From positions 17,894 to 81,893 of the forward strand of contig JAABSP010000011.1 in assembly GCA_011390345.1 (NCBI GenBank): 64,000 nucleotides of DNA, read 5' to 3'. Made by a program: the position numbers and the translations under genes. The stretch is from Desulfobacteraceae bacterium (lineage in GTDB: Bacteria > Desulfobacterota > Desulfobacteria > Desulfobacterales > JAABSP01). The notes under the pieces are model-generated. The model was not told where the DNA came from and made no database searches. It worked only from the letters and a program-made list of their open reading frames with translations. Below, piece after piece: positions 20,054 through 30,086 of the stretch. Numbering within the stretch: the first letter of the stretch is position 1; each line of letters begins with the position of its first letter.

Positions 20054-22189
20054 TCAAAGATCCTTTTGTATGAGGGGGATATCCCGGATAAAGCGAAGAA
20101 TGCTGCCCATCCCCCGGTTGAGTTGGCGGTGAAGTTCTTCTGCCTTTTTCAATTCATCGTTTCGAATGGCCTGTTCCAGATCCCGGGCCTGATTGACGGC
20201 ATTCAGGGCTCGAACCGCCACAGCGACATTGGCCATGGAGTGCGCCTCATCCGCGGCCTCGGAGAATTTTTTGGCTGCATAGGCTTTGTTGAGCCTGTCG
20301 AGGGTTTCCGGCGCTTCATTCAGAAATCCCTGCAGCATCCGCTTCAGTATGGGCTCGTCCTTTTGAAAGACCTTCATGAACTCCGATATGCCCGAAAAAT
20401 TGAGATCTTCGGCGGCCAGGATCTCCTCATCGGCCTCGTCTTCTTCTTTTTTGGTATCCCTCTCCTTCTCTCTACTGTCATTCATCACCTTCCGCATCAT
20501 TGAGAAGAGATGGTTCATATCGACCGGCTTTGCGATATAATCATCCATGCCGGCCTCCAGAAACCGCTCCCGATCTCCATCGATGGCATATGCGGTCAGT
20601 GCGATTATGGGAATCTCTTTGTAGGGCGCGTCCGATTTTCGGATCTGTTTTGTGGCCTCGGTTCCATTGAGCCGGGGCATGTGGATATCCATCAGAATGA
20701 TATCGTAATTCTCTTTTTCCAGCGCGTCCAATACGGCCTGGCCGTCGGTGACCGAGGTGATCCTGTGCCCCGATTTTTCCAGAAAATAGGCAATGAACTG
20801 CTGGTTCAGGGGATTGTCCTCGGCAATGAGGATATTGTAGCACTCCTCGCACTTTTTTGCTGCATCTGTCTCGGCTCCGGTCTCTGAGCCCATCTGGATT
20901 GCAGGGTGGAACGGAATGGTGAAAAAGAAGGTGCTTCCCCTATCCGGCTCGCTTTCCAGCCAGATCTTTCCGCCCATCATTTCGATGAGCTGTTTTGAGA
21001 TGGTCAGCCCGAGGCCCGAACCCTCCCGTTTCAGGGATTGATGACCGAACGCGGAAAAACTCTGGAAAAGCTCTTCGTGCCGCTCTTCTGCAATTCCGAT
21101 GCCGGTATCGCTGACGGAAAAGAGGAGCTGGATCTCTTTCTCCTTTTTGTGGAGCTGATCCACCTTTATCCCGACTTTTCCGGATTCGGTGAATTTGACA
21201 CCATTGGAGAGCAGGTTGTTGAGGATCTGCAGGATACGATCCGGATCGCCATTCACGACCCGGGGAACATCCGGGCAGATCTTTGACTGCAGATTCAGCC
21301 CTTTTTTCCGAGCATCCAAACGAATCCGTTCGATGGCCTCATCCACGGTCTCCTTCAGCAGAAAATCGGTCCGGATGATCTCGATCTTTCGCGTTTCGAT
21401 CCGGGAAAAATCGAGCACATTGTTGACCAGGTCCATCAGTGTCATGGCCGAACGGCGGAGAAGGCGGGTTAGATTTCGGGTCTTCTTCTCCTTTGTGATG
21501 TCGAGGAGCATCTCGCTCATGCCGATGATCCCGTTCAGCGGCGTTCGGAACTCATGGCTCATGTGGGAGAGGAATTCGCTTTTGGCCCGGCTGGCCGTTT
21601 CGGCCTCGTCTTTGGCTCTTCGCAGCTCCTTTTCCAGATTCTTCAACTGGCTGATATCATTCATGGCCAATTGATAGTGCCTTCCATTCGGCGCTTTGTC
21701 CTGGAAGAGGACGCCGGTAACTTTGACATAACGGGTCGGTTTGATGGTATTTGCCAGCCGAATCTCGCAGGAGGCCCATTCCTTCCCTCGGTTCAATTGT
21801 ACAAGCAGATTCTGAAATCCGGGGCGGTCATCGGGATGGATGAACCGGGTGAAAACCCTTCGGGTCATCTGGTTCGGGTCTGCATCGAGCATCCGGCTTC
21901 CCCGCAGATTAGCCTCGATGATGAGGCTGTTCTCATCCAGTGTAAAATAGCCGACCGGTGAGAGATGGTAGAGATCGAAATATTTGTTCCTGGACAATTC
22001 CAGATCCTGGGTTGTCCGATCCAGCTCCTCATTCTGGGTCTTCAGCTCGAACTGATGAATCTTCAGTTCCTGGATCAGCTTTTGGCACTCCTCCAAAGAG
22101 AGATGAGCGATCTCCTGGTCAACGGACAGCTCATCGCTGTGCTGCTTTTCGATCTTTGCCCTCAGTCGATTCAGTCTGTCGTTTTCCAT
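20054..22189 (-). CDS. Hybrid sensor histidine kinase (PAS-HisKA-HATPase-REC-Hpt)
   Basis: 711 residues, no membrane segments. N-terminal coiled coil, PAS domain (YHLSPVGYFTLDENSLIIEA, about 70-190), HisKA with SHMSHEFRTPLNG (His near 211), HATPase with GSGLGLTISKQLIE, receiver (Asp near 499 in IILMDIHMPRLNG) and a C-terminal Hpt domain (DEAHSMANVAVAVRA). This is a complete phosphorelay in one cytoplasmic protein. The partner regulator is not evident. A possible promoter (TTGATC, 18 bp, TATGAT) lies about 115-145 bases upstream on the minus strand. Confidence 0.9.
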   Translation of the reverse strand: MENDRLNRLRAKIEKQHSDELSVDQEIAHLSLEECQKLIQELKIHQFELKTQNEELDRTTQDLELSRNKYFDLYHLSPVGYFTLDENSLIIEANLRGSRMLDADPNQMTRRVFTRFIHPDDRPGFQNLLVQLNRGKEWASCEIRLANTIKPTRYVKVTGVLFQDKAPNGRHYQLAMNDISQLKNLEKELRRAKDEAETASRAKSEFLSHMSHEFRTPLNGIIGMSEMLLDITKEKKTRNLTRLLRRSAMTLMDLVNNVLDFSRIETRKIEIIRTDFLLKETVDEAIERIRLDARKKGLNLQSKICPDVPRVVNGDPDRILQILNNLLSNGVKFTESGKVGIKVDQLHKKEKEIQLLFSVSDTGIGIAEERHEELFQSFSAFGHQSLKREGSGLGLTISKQLIEMMGGKIWLESEPDRGSTFFFTIPFHPAIQMGSETGAETDAAKKCEECYNILIAEDNPLNQQFIAYFLEKSGHRITSVTDGQAVLDALEKENYDIILMDIHMPRLNGTEATKQIRKSDAPYKEIPIIALTAYAIDGDRERFLEAGMDDYIAKPVDMNHLFSMMRKVMNDSREKERDTKKEEDEADEEILAAEDLNFSGISEFMKVFQKDEPILKRMLQGFLNEAPETLDRLNKAYAAKKFSEAADEAHSMANVAVAVRALNAVNQARDLEQAIRNDELKKAEELHRQLNRGMGSILRFIRDIPLIQKDL

Positions 22190-22250
22190 CGAAAGAATAT
22201 CTCTTCAAAGCATGTGATCGGTTCATCAAGCGCAGGCGTAAAAGCTTTTT

Positions 22251-22279
22251 TTGACAATCCGCCATCCTTATGCTATAAA
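22251..22279 (+). promoter_or_regulatory. Near-consensus sigma70 promoter facing the hgcB 3' end
   Basis: TTGACA (22251-22256), a 17-bp spacer and TATAAA (22274-22279) on the plus strand. No plus-strand gene follows. Transcription would run antisense into hgcB and hgcA. It may be a chance match or an antisense/small-RNA promoter. Confidence 0.35.
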
Positions 22280-22363
22280 AGCCTTTTTCTCATCCTGCTC
22301 TTATCATCATAACCGATCTGCCCCGAAAAGATCAAGTACGCTCAAAAAAGTTTTATTGCCTCT

Positions 22364-22654
22364 TCAGCAACAGTTGACATCCCCGCAGGAGGCATTCTCC
22401 TTTCCTCTGATCCAGGTCTGGATGATATAGGCCGCACACCCCACTCCCGGCGTGACCCGGACCGCCTGAACCGGGCAGTTGGTGTCACATGCGCCGCACT
22501 CCATGCAGCCGTCCGGGTCGATGATTTCGGCCTTTTTCCCATTGAGCCGCATCACCCCGTGGGGGCAGACCGTCTCACAGAGGCCGCACCCTACACAGAT
22601 CTCTTTATCGAGCGCGAGGGTGGAAACATCGGTTAAGTAACGAAAGTCTTTCAT
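22364..22654 (-). CDS. hgcB: HgcB, ferredoxin of the mercury-methylation pair
   Basis: 96 residues with two 4Fe-4S motifs (C20-x2-C23-x2-C26-x3-C30 and C50-x2-C53-x2-C56-x3-C60). It has the additional Cys73 (TPGVGCAAY) and a terminal Cys-Cys pair (C95, C96). The extra Cys and the vicinal C-terminal cysteines are characteristic of HgcB, which reduces the corrinoid of HgcA and is thought to pass Hg(II). It lies 57 bases downstream of hgcA. AAGGAT precedes the ATG. Confidence 0.9.
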   Translation of the reverse strand: MKDFRYLTDVSTLALDKEICVGCGLCETVCPHGVMRLNGKKAEIIDPDGCMECGACDTNCPVQAVRVTPGVGCAAYIIQTWIRGKENASCGDVNCC

Positions 22655-22711
22655 GGATGATCCTTATGTAAATTCAGAATGTAAAATCCGATGGATTTGA
22701 ATGAGATTTGA

Positions 22712-23956
22712 TCAGAATGCGGAGCCGACCCAGAGAAGGGCGCTGATCAGGACCGCGCCAGCCAGAAGGGGAATGGCCCTTCGCATCTCCTTTTCCACCC
22801 CCGAAGGCGAGGTGAAGGGGGTCGATCCGGTGAAGTTCATTGATTGATAGGCGCTGATGGCCAGAATGAAAAGAAAGAGCCCTGCGCCTTTGGCCCAGCC
22901 CAAGGCCGGCACCAGTCCGAGCAGGATCAGCCCAAAGATGCCTCCGGTGACGGCCCCTTTGACTGCAAATGCCCGGCCCGGCAGCCACGGCAGCAGAATC
23001 GGCGCGGCCACCCCTCCTGAGAGGACGCCCATGAGCAGCCCGGCGCCGATGGCAAGCATTCCGTTCCAGGCCCGGGAGAGTGAGAAGATGCCGGGCCCGA
23101 TGCCGGAGAGGAAAAAAGCGGCCGGAAGTATCCACCCCGCGGGCTTCCAAAGCATCGCGATCTCCACCGGAATCAGCTCGACCCGCTCTTTCAGGGTAAA
23201 GGTGACCCGTCGCATGAAATCATCGGCCTTCATCCCGTTTTGCAGAAATCGTTTAAGATCTTCTGCCCGCACCGGCCCGAAGAGGGCTTCAAAGCCGCAG
23301 CTCTTTTTGATGGCCCGGGCCGAAACACCGATCGCAGAAAGCTGGGGCAGGATCAGCTTTCGATGATTTACCACCCGGTCTAGCCCTGCCCCCCGAACCC
23401 GGTCCGAGACCTCTTCTGTGGAGAAATTCCGCTTTCCGGCCGCGCACCAGACATTGATCCCCCGGGTATCGAGGACGAGAATCCAGGCATTGATGCCGGA
23501 GAGTTCCTTCCGCAGCGCGTCGAAGCTGAGCTTATAATTGGCTGTCACCAGAACCGGGGAATCGGCATCGGGCGCGCCGACCCCATAGAGGCCCGGTGCT
23601 ACCTTATAATCGTTCCGGCCGATTCCGATGCGGGTCAGCACGGTTCCGATGGTATCTTTTCGATCCAGCGCGGTCTTTACGACCGGAACGGCCCCGGCCG
23701 GGGTCGAGAGAAACCGTTCCACAAAGTGGCAGAGGATGTAGCCGGGCCGCTCGTCGGGGCTGCTTTTGGGGCCGGCCGGGGGCCCGCAGCAGGGAATATC
23801 GGCATCCTCTTCTTTCTTCGACGGCTTCGGCACAGGCGGCGCCATGGGAAAGGGGGTGAGGCGCGCTGAATTGCTCCGATCGCTCTGGGGCTGGCAGTCA
23901 CACCCGCATTCGTTCTGTTGGGGTTTGGGTTCCAAGAATGGTTCTCCTTTTATCAT
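22712..23956 (-). CDS. hgcA: HgcA, corrinoid methyltransferase for mercury methylation
   Basis: About 414 residues. The cap-helix signature N(V)WCAAGK (Cys near residue 171) is diagnostic of HgcA: the Cys coordinates cobalt and allows methyl transfer to Hg(II). A CdhD-like corrinoid-binding domain is followed by about five membrane helices (from WILPAAFFLSGIGPG to LLAGAVLISALLW), as known for HgcA. The start is taken at ATG 23956, which has AGGAAG 7 bases upstream overlapping the alpha-2-macroglobulin stop. A TTG at 23935 after AAAGGAG is an alternative. The N-terminal extension is unusually Cys-rich (ECGCDC, IPCCGPP). No arsR-like regulator is adjacent. Confidence 0.93.
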   Translation of the reverse strand: MIKGEPFLEPKPQQNECGCDCQPQSDRSNSARLTPFPMAPPVPKPSKKEEDADIPCCGPPAGPKSSPDERPGYILCHFVERFLSTPAGAVPVVKTALDRKDTIGTVLTRIGIGRNDYKVAPGLYGVGAPDADSPVLVTANYKLSFDALRKELSGINAWILVLDTRGINVWCAAGKRNFSTEEVSDRVRGAGLDRVVNHRKLILPQLSAIGVSARAIKKSCGFEALFGPVRAEDLKRFLQNGMKADDFMRRVTFTLKERVELIPVEIAMLWKPAGWILPAAFFLSGIGPGIFSLSRAWNGMLAIGAGLLMGVLSGGVAAPILLPWLPGRAFAVKGAVTGGIFGLILLGLVPALGWAKGAGLFLFILAISAYQSMNFTGSTPFTSPSGVEKEMRRAIPLLAGAVLISALLWVGSAF

Positions 23957-23967
23957 CAATTCTCTTC

Positions 23968-26900
23968 CTAATCTTCAATCCGCAACTTGATCTCATCGCT
24001 GTTGGCCCGCAGCTCCGGCGCATACATCCCATAGGCTATCGTGGGCAGCGCACTGAATCTGCCGGGGATCTCGGCCCGGAGCCGATAGGAGATGCTGTGC
24101 TTTCCTCTGGCCAGCCTGCGGACGAAGAAGGCCACCAGCTCATCCCGGTACTCCACATAGGCCCCCATCCCCTCACGGGTGTAGCCGCTACGGACCGCGA
24201 CCGGCTCGAATCCGGCCGCCTTCATGTCCTCGAAGACCATGTATTCATAATCGTTTTTGCTCTCCACAATCAGTTCAACCTCGGCCAGCTCCCCGCTCTT
24301 TAGGGTATCGAGGTTTTCCAGGGGAATCCGCTCGTAGCTCTCCACCCGCTGATCCATGGCCTGGCCCCTGGAGCCGGAGACCTTGACCGTCTTTTCTTTG
24401 GGCTCGAGCCGGTAATAGTTCCGATGCACCTTGATCTCCAGACCGGCCGCGGTGATATGATCCTCCAGGGTGAAATAGCTCAGGTATGCGTTGAAATAGA
24501 GGGGCCCTTCCCCGTCCCGGCGCAGCTCGATGGTATGCTCTCCTGCCTCGATATCCTCGCCCTCCAGCAGGAACTTGTTGTCGAAGAAGAAGAGGTTCTC
24601 CGGGGTGATCTTCACCGATTTTTTCCTGACGCCGTCGTAATAGACGGAAACGGTCATGTTCGGACGGTCTTCTCCCGTGGCCGCAAGATATTCGGCAAAT
24701 GCCTCGATGCAGAGCGCGGTGTCTCTGGTGGAGTTCCACCAGGTGGCATGTTTCCGGTTGTTGAGCAGGTATTTTACCAGCCCCCTCGCGGTCTCGCCCT
24801 TGGGATCGGTGCGGGAGAGCAGCATCAGATAATACGCGTTGGCCTCGATGTCGCTGCCGTACCAGTACCACCAGTATCCGCCGTTGTCGAGATTGAGGTA
24901 TGCGGTCCCGTTTTCCGCGTCGGTCACAAGGTACTGGCTGATGTTCTGCAGGATCATGTCGAGCCGGTCCTTCTCCTCCAACTGCCAGAGCGCCATCCCG
25001 TACAGGGCTTTGGCATAGACCGACAGATGGTTCCGGTCCTCGTAGAGGAATCGGCCCATCTTCTCGTTTCTCACACCGGCATCGGTGACGACCATGTAGA
25101 TGAAGGCGTCCAGGTTATCTGCGTGATCCTTCCACGGCCGTTCTTTCTTCTCCTTCCTTCCGTTTTCAATTAGTCCTACCTGCTTCTGCTGATAGTTTTC
25201 CAGCCACTTCACGCCCCGATCGATCACTCCGGGAACAACCGCAATCCCGTTTGCCTTTGCGGTCATCAGCCCACGGAGCACCTGTGCGGTGGTGTGGGGA
25301 TAGGAGTGCTCACCCCATCCGGAGAACCAGCCCCAGCCGCCGTCCGATACCTGCATATCGGTGAGGCGGTCCACCCCCTGCTGGGACATCTTTTCCACTG
25401 TTTTCTCGTCGAAGACCGGATTTCTTTCGTACCGCTTCCAGCCCTCGGCTCTTTTCCGGTCATCGCCAATCTCCTGCGGGTTCAGGTTGGTCCTCTTCTC
25501 CTGAACTTCGGAAAGATCGACCCCCATCCGCCGGATCACGTTCTGGGTGATGACCGTGGGCAGGAACCGGTTCAGGGTCTGTTCGGTGCAGCCGTAGGGG
25601 TAATCGACCAGGTAGGGGAGAGCATCGACCATTGCGGCCGCAAGCGTCGGAGAGTAGCGCACCTCAAGCCGGGATGCACCGGGCCGCCGTTCTTCGGGAA
25701 CCGTCAGCACGATCTTCGCGGCATCCTTTTCGGGCCGGATCAGGCCGGTGAAGGAGACCATCTTGTCCATGCCGTGGACATAGGCCGGGAAACGCATCTC
25801 CATCGCGTCCGATTCCTCGTCCGTCAGCGCCTTCATCCGGACCACGGCCTCGCCCTCTGCTATTACCGTCACCCGCCAGTCGACCCGGGCTTCGCCTTGG
25901 GGTTCAATCGTTACCGTCTTTTGCGCCGGCCCATTCAGTTGCAGAACGTCTCGGTCCAGTTCGATGACGACCCTCGCCTTTTTGGCTGTCTCCAGATAAT
26001 TGTGGACATTGGCCGAAAGCACCACTTCATCCTTCTGCACAAAAAAGCGGGGGGCCTGGAGCCTCAGCAGCAGATTCTTCGCCGTCACGACTTCGGCCGC
26101 GGCCTCGCCCACCCGGGTTCCGTGGCCCATCCCCCAGGCGTTGATCTTCCAACTGGTAAGGTTCTCCGGCATGGTGAATTCCACCGTTGCCGTTCCCTTT
26201 TTATCGGTCGTGATGTCTGCGGCCCAGAATGCGGTATCGGCAAACTCGGTCCTCACCGTCGGGGTTACGAGTTCGGCCTCGGCCGGCGCTTCCCCGGCCA
26301 TGTCGGCCTCGGCCGTGGGTGCCGGGGCCATTGGTTCAGCCGCCTCCATCATCGGTGCGGCCTTCATCTTGCGGGACATGGCACGGCCCCCGGCCATCCC
26401 CCTATCCATCCGGCCGTTCGTCAGCATCATCTCGTCATCTGCCACCCGGCCGCCGAAGACGCCGAGGTTGGCCATCGCCTTCTCCCCGGGCGCGATGAGA
26501 TTTTGAAACGCCCGGCCCAGATTCGTTTCCGTGGATGGATTATGATGGCGCCGCCATTTCCAGAAGAAGGGCGCGATCTCCGGCACGTTGGAGCCGCCAT
26601 AGATATATTCCACGGCCCGGTCATAGACCGAGATCACCGCAGAACCTGCATACGGCTCCCCCTTCTCGTCGGTGATGGTTATCTTCACCGATGCCTTCTC
26701 CCCCGGGCCGTACCGATCCTTGTCCGGCGTTTCATCTATGTCCTGCACCCGTTTCTCCGGCGGCACCGCGATCTCCCTGACCGCGGTATGGACTTTTCCG
26801 TCCGCGATGGTGACAGCCTCCACAAAGAAGTTGGGCATATCGCTTGCGGTCACTTCGATCTCGTAGATCCTGCTCTTGCCGTCCATTTTGAGAAAGTGCG

Positions 26901-29900
26901 GCTTCGGATAGATCCCGCCCGCAGGCCGGAGGAAGAGGAGAACGGCCCCATCCGGCTGATTCGTGTTGATCATCAGCCGGACCTTCTCTCCGGGCGCATA
27001 GGTGGTCTTTTCGCAAACCAGCTCGATCGGATTGAACCGGAAGTCTTCCGCATTTTCCCCCGATCCCCGAACCGTAATGAGGTCGCCGCCGTCGACTTTT
27101 CTTCCCTTTTCATCCGTAATCATTGCAGAAACCCGATACTGCCCCGGCTGGGCCGCGATCATCTTTACGCTTTCCGATCCATCGCCATCGAGTTCGATCT
27201 CCCATCGCTCGAACGCTCTTTCCACGGGCTGGTTGTTCTCGTCATAGGAGATTTTGAGCAGTTGAACCGCGCCTTTTCCGGATACCGGTTTTCCGTCCGG
27301 TCTCCGCGCGTCGATGTGCGCGGTCATGGTATCCCCGGCCCGGTAATAGCCCTGGTTCATCCAGACATATACCGAAAAGGGCTTTCGCGCGGCGATCACG
27401 CTTCCGGTTCCTACGATGGTGCGCCGGGAGAGGTCCGTCACCTCGGCCCTGATCTCGTACCGGTGATCCGCATCGCCGTGAAGGAGCTTGGCCATTTCCG
27501 TGTCGATGGTAATCTCGAGAGTTCCGTCTTCGCCGATTTCGGCCTCGTTCTCCATCACCACCTCCGGCGGCGGAGATGGCGCATGCCGCCATTCGGGCAG
27601 AGGCCCTGAAATCCCCCAGCCGGCCCATCCCGGATACCAGTCATAATCGAGGCCCCGCCAGCCGTATCCCCTGCCGTAGAGCCAGTCCCAGGGCCCCGGC
27701 GGATACCATCGGCTCGTCTCCATATGGCGCAGAACCTTGTACTTGACTGTGGCCTGGGTCACGGGTTCGCCAAAGTAGTATTTCGCGGTGATCTTTGCGG
27801 TGATGGAATCTCCCAGCATCACAGGCTCGGATGGCGCTTCCACCGTCACCTCGAATTCCGGCTTCTTGTACTCCTCCACCCGGAAGTTTCCGCTCCCCAC
27901 GCCGACGACCTGAAGGCTGTAAGCGCCGAGCTGCGCATCCTCGGGCAGCTCGTACTCTCCTTCGATCCCCGCCCATTTGTCTGCTGTATGGATCTTCTCG
28001 TAGACCTTTTCCCCTCTTGGTGTCAGGATCTGAACCTTGAACTTCTGCCCGGCGTATTGAGAGACATCCGGCTGATCATATTCCGCCATCCGGACCCAGG
28101 CCTTGAATTTTACCTTGTCCTCGGGCCGATAAACGGGCCGATCCGTGATGACGAAAGCCTTTCGCTGCCTGTATTTGTAATCGGATCGATGGGAATACCA
28201 GACCCCCGTAAATCCGAGATGGGCCATCCGGCCACCATCGTCGGTCGCGATGATCAGCCAGCGCATGTCCGGGGAAAGGGCTGCGGCCTCCGGACCGGTC
28301 GGCACGTTTCCCGCGGAAAGCATCACCATCCCCTTTTCATCGGTCCGCCGGGCAAAGCTGTCAACTTCTGTCCGGATGTCCTTCCCCCGGTTATGTTGGT
28401 ACTCCCGCCGGTATCCGAAGAACTCCACATTTGCCCCGGAAACCGGCTGTCCCGTGACCGCATCGGCCACATAGATCATCCCTCCCTGTTCCACGGGCTT
28501 TTTGATGATGGCCGTGTCATCTAGCCAGATGATGATGTTGCTGGTGTTGCCGTTCTCCACATGGGCATTGAGCAGATAGACCCCCGCCTGTTCCAGGGGG
28601 GTGGATACGGTGATCCGCCGGTCCAAATGGCCCGGCCGGGGATCGAGTTCCAGGGTCCAGTCCGCGACCTCTTCCCGTATATATCGGGTCTCGTTCTGTT
28701 GAACGATCCGGTAGCCGATGTTGTCGATATTCTCCTTGTTCCAGTCCACATTCCGGGGATTGGAGCGGATGTATGCCTTAACGTCATCCAGCAGTTTTTT
28801 CAGGTCGATGGCATGGGCCGTAAACCGGACTTGGCCGGCATTCCGGAACCGGAAATCGACCTCGGCCCCTTTTCCGGCCGGCCGGCTCATGACCGGCTCG
28901 AACTGCCCCCAGTTGCCGGTGATCTGCTCGACCCGGTCCTGCTTTCCGGCCATCTGCCACTGCTTTGCTGCCTTTTCGTACTGGCGGCGGTTTTCGAAAA
29001 TATTGGCAAGCCGGGGATGCTGGTTCAGGTCTTTGTAGATCCGGATAAAGTTGAATTCATCGGGAAGGGTGAAGCGTTTGACGCCGGTGGCAAGGCGGGC
29101 GATGGTCTCGTCTTCCTTCAGTGTATCCAGGGAAAGGATAGCGCTCTCTTCATCAGGAACCGCATCGATGGCTGACGGGGAAAAGCCGGAAAATGTGGCC
29201 ATAGTCTGCACCCCGAACTGGCCTGCCAGAAAGTCGGCAAACTTCAGATCAGCCGCGGAAGCCTGTGACGGGCCCGACCCTTTGGCCATGAAGAGGGCCC
29301 AGCGCCACCGCTCTCCGTCCGAATCCGCACTCTCCCAGGTTTCGGGGACCGAATAGAAGATCGGATTCCCTTCTTGGTCAACGGGCGCGCCTTTTGGGGT
29401 ATCTCCCCGATAGCCGTAATAGTGCCCCTTTTCATAGTCGGGCAGGGTGGTCAGATCGGTCAGGTACTGAAGCTGCCACGCGGAATTTCCGCCCCGCTGC
29501 CCCATGAGCATGTCGGCAAGGCTGAAGTGGAAATCGGCCTTCTCCTTTTTCTCTCTGGCCGAGGCATCCGGCTTGGGAAGTTCTGCGGCCCTGGCCATGA
29601 GCTGGAGGGCTCGCACCCGGTCCCGCTCGAATGCGTTGGCATAATCCCCGCCGCCCCGGTGGCTTCCCCGGTGAAATTCTCCTGCGATGAGAAAGCCGTG
29701 GTGCTGAAAATTGAGATATGACCGGGCCGCTGCAAAGAGCAGGCGCCAGTTATCGTTGTGAAGGGCGATCACCTTTTCCCGAAAAGCATCGACCTCATGG
29801 GCCCGGTTGAGATTGGCCAGTGCATCGATGGCCATCAGAAGATCGTCGCCGATCTTCTCCGGTTCGGTCTTCAAATCGAGGCTGAGGGTCTCGTAGTGCG

Positions 29901-30054
29901 CGAATGCATCGCGGTAATTGCCGTCATCAAAGGCTTTTTTGGCCTTCTGCCGGAGCTGCGAACCGGTCCCGCAGATTCCCGTTCCCGATACCATGAGAAC
30001 CATGAGCAACATGAGCAACAGGATCAACACTACAAAAAGGCTTTTCTGGATCAT
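23968..30054 (-). CDS. Giant alpha-2-macroglobulin family protein
   Basis: 2028 residues. N-terminal signal/anchor (VVLILLLMLLMVLMVSG) and a TPR-like region, then MG/bait-region domains (MAYDQPDVSQYAGQKFKV-type beta modules) and a Met/Ala/Glu-rich low-complexity stretch near 1200-1270. The thioester motif YPYGCTEQT lies near 1490 and a terpenoid-cyclase-like toroid after it. Bacterial A2Ms trap proteases in the envelope. The intact CTEQ predicts an active thioester. This one is longer than the E. coli YfhM type and has no penicillin-binding pbpC neighbour. It is followed within 11 bases by hgcA and preceded by a small membrane-protein gene. Confidence 0.9.
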   Translation of the reverse strand: MIQKSLFVVLILLLMLLMVLMVSGTGICGTGSQLRQKAKKAFDDGNYRDAFAHYETLSLDLKTEPEKIGDDLLMAIDALANLNRAHEVDAFREKVIALHNDNWRLLFAAARSYLNFQHHGFLIAGEFHRGSHRGGGDYANAFERDRVRALQLMARAAELPKPDASAREKKEKADFHFSLADMLMGQRGGNSAWQLQYLTDLTTLPDYEKGHYYGYRGDTPKGAPVDQEGNPIFYSVPETWESADSDGERWRWALFMAKGSGPSQASAADLKFADFLAGQFGVQTMATFSGFSPSAIDAVPDEESAILSLDTLKEDETIARLATGVKRFTLPDEFNFIRIYKDLNQHPRLANIFENRRQYEKAAKQWQMAGKQDRVEQITGNWGQFEPVMSRPAGKGAEVDFRFRNAGQVRFTAHAIDLKKLLDDVKAYIRSNPRNVDWNKENIDNIGYRIVQQNETRYIREEVADWTLELDPRPGHLDRRITVSTPLEQAGVYLLNAHVENGNTSNIIIWLDDTAIIKKPVEQGGMIYVADAVTGQPVSGANVEFFGYRREYQHNRGKDIRTEVDSFARRTDEKGMVMLSAGNVPTGPEAAALSPDMRWLIIATDDGGRMAHLGFTGVWYSHRSDYKYRQRKAFVITDRPVYRPEDKVKFKAWVRMAEYDQPDVSQYAGQKFKVQILTPRGEKVYEKIHTADKWAGIEGEYELPEDAQLGAYSLQVVGVGSGNFRVEEYKKPEFEVTVEAPSEPVMLGDSITAKITAKYYFGEPVTQATVKYKVLRHMETSRWYPPGPWDWLYGRGYGWRGLDYDWYPGWAGWGISGPLPEWRHAPSPPPEVVMENEAEIGEDGTLEITIDTEMAKLLHGDADHRYEIRAEVTDLSRRTIVGTGSVIAARKPFSVYVWMNQGYYRAGDTMTAHIDARRPDGKPVSGKGAVQLLKISYDENNQPVERAFERWEIELDGDGSESVKMIAAQPGQYRVSAMITDEKGRKVDGGDLITVRGSGENAEDFRFNPIELVCEKTTYAPGEKVRLMINTNQPDGAVLLFLRPAGGIYPKPHFLKMDGKSRIYEIEVTASDMPNFFVEAVTIADGKVHTAVREIAVPPEKRVQDIDETPDKDRYGPGEKASVKITITDEKGEPYAGSAVISVYDRAVEYIYGGSNVPEIAPFFWKWRRHHNPSTETNLGRAFQNLIAPGEKAMANLGVFGGRVADDEMMLTNGRMDRGMAGGRAMSRKMKAAPMMEAAEPMAPAPTAEADMAGEAPAEAELVTPTVRTEFADTAFWAADITTDKKGTATVEFTMPENLTSWKINAWGMGHGTRVGEAAAEVVTAKNLLLRLQAPRFFVQKDEVVLSANVHNYLETAKKARVVIELDRDVLQLNGPAQKTVTIEPQGEARVDWRVTVIAEGEAVVRMKALTDEESDAMEMRFPAYVHGMDKMVSFTGLIRPEKDAAKIVLTVPEERRPGASRLEVRYSPTLAAAMVDALPYLVDYPYGCTEQTLNRFLPTVITQNVIRRMGVDLSEVQEKRTNLNPQEIGDDRKRAEGWKRYERNPVFDEKTVEKMSQQGVDRLTDMQVSDGGWGWFSGWGEHSYPHTTAQVLRGLMTAKANGIAVVPGVIDRGVKWLENYQQKQVGLIENGRKEKKERPWKDHADNLDAFIYMVVTDAGVRNEKMGRFLYEDRNHLSVYAKALYGMALWQLEEKDRLDMILQNISQYLVTDAENGTAYLNLDNGGYWWYWYGSDIEANAYYLMLLSRTDPKGETARGLVKYLLNNRKHATWWNSTRDTALCIEAFAEYLAATGEDRPNMTVSVYYDGVRKKSVKITPENLFFFDNKFLLEGEDIEAGEHTIELRRDGEGPLYFNAYLSYFTLEDHITAAGLEIKVHRNYYRLEPKEKTVKVSGSRGQAMDQRVESYERIPLENLDTLKSGELAEVELIVESKNDYEYMVFEDMKAAGFEPVAVRSGYTREGMGAYVEYRDELVAFFVRRLARGKHSISYRLRAEIPGRFSALPTIAYGMYAPELRANSDEIKLRIED

Positions 30055-30086
30055 GACCGCCCTCTTTACCTTAATATTATCGTTTT

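Noticed and set aside
25294..27609. 771-codon open frame opposite the alpha-2-macroglobulin gene
   Set aside because: Mirror of the A2M coding strand; Arg/His/Gly-rich with no recognisable domain.
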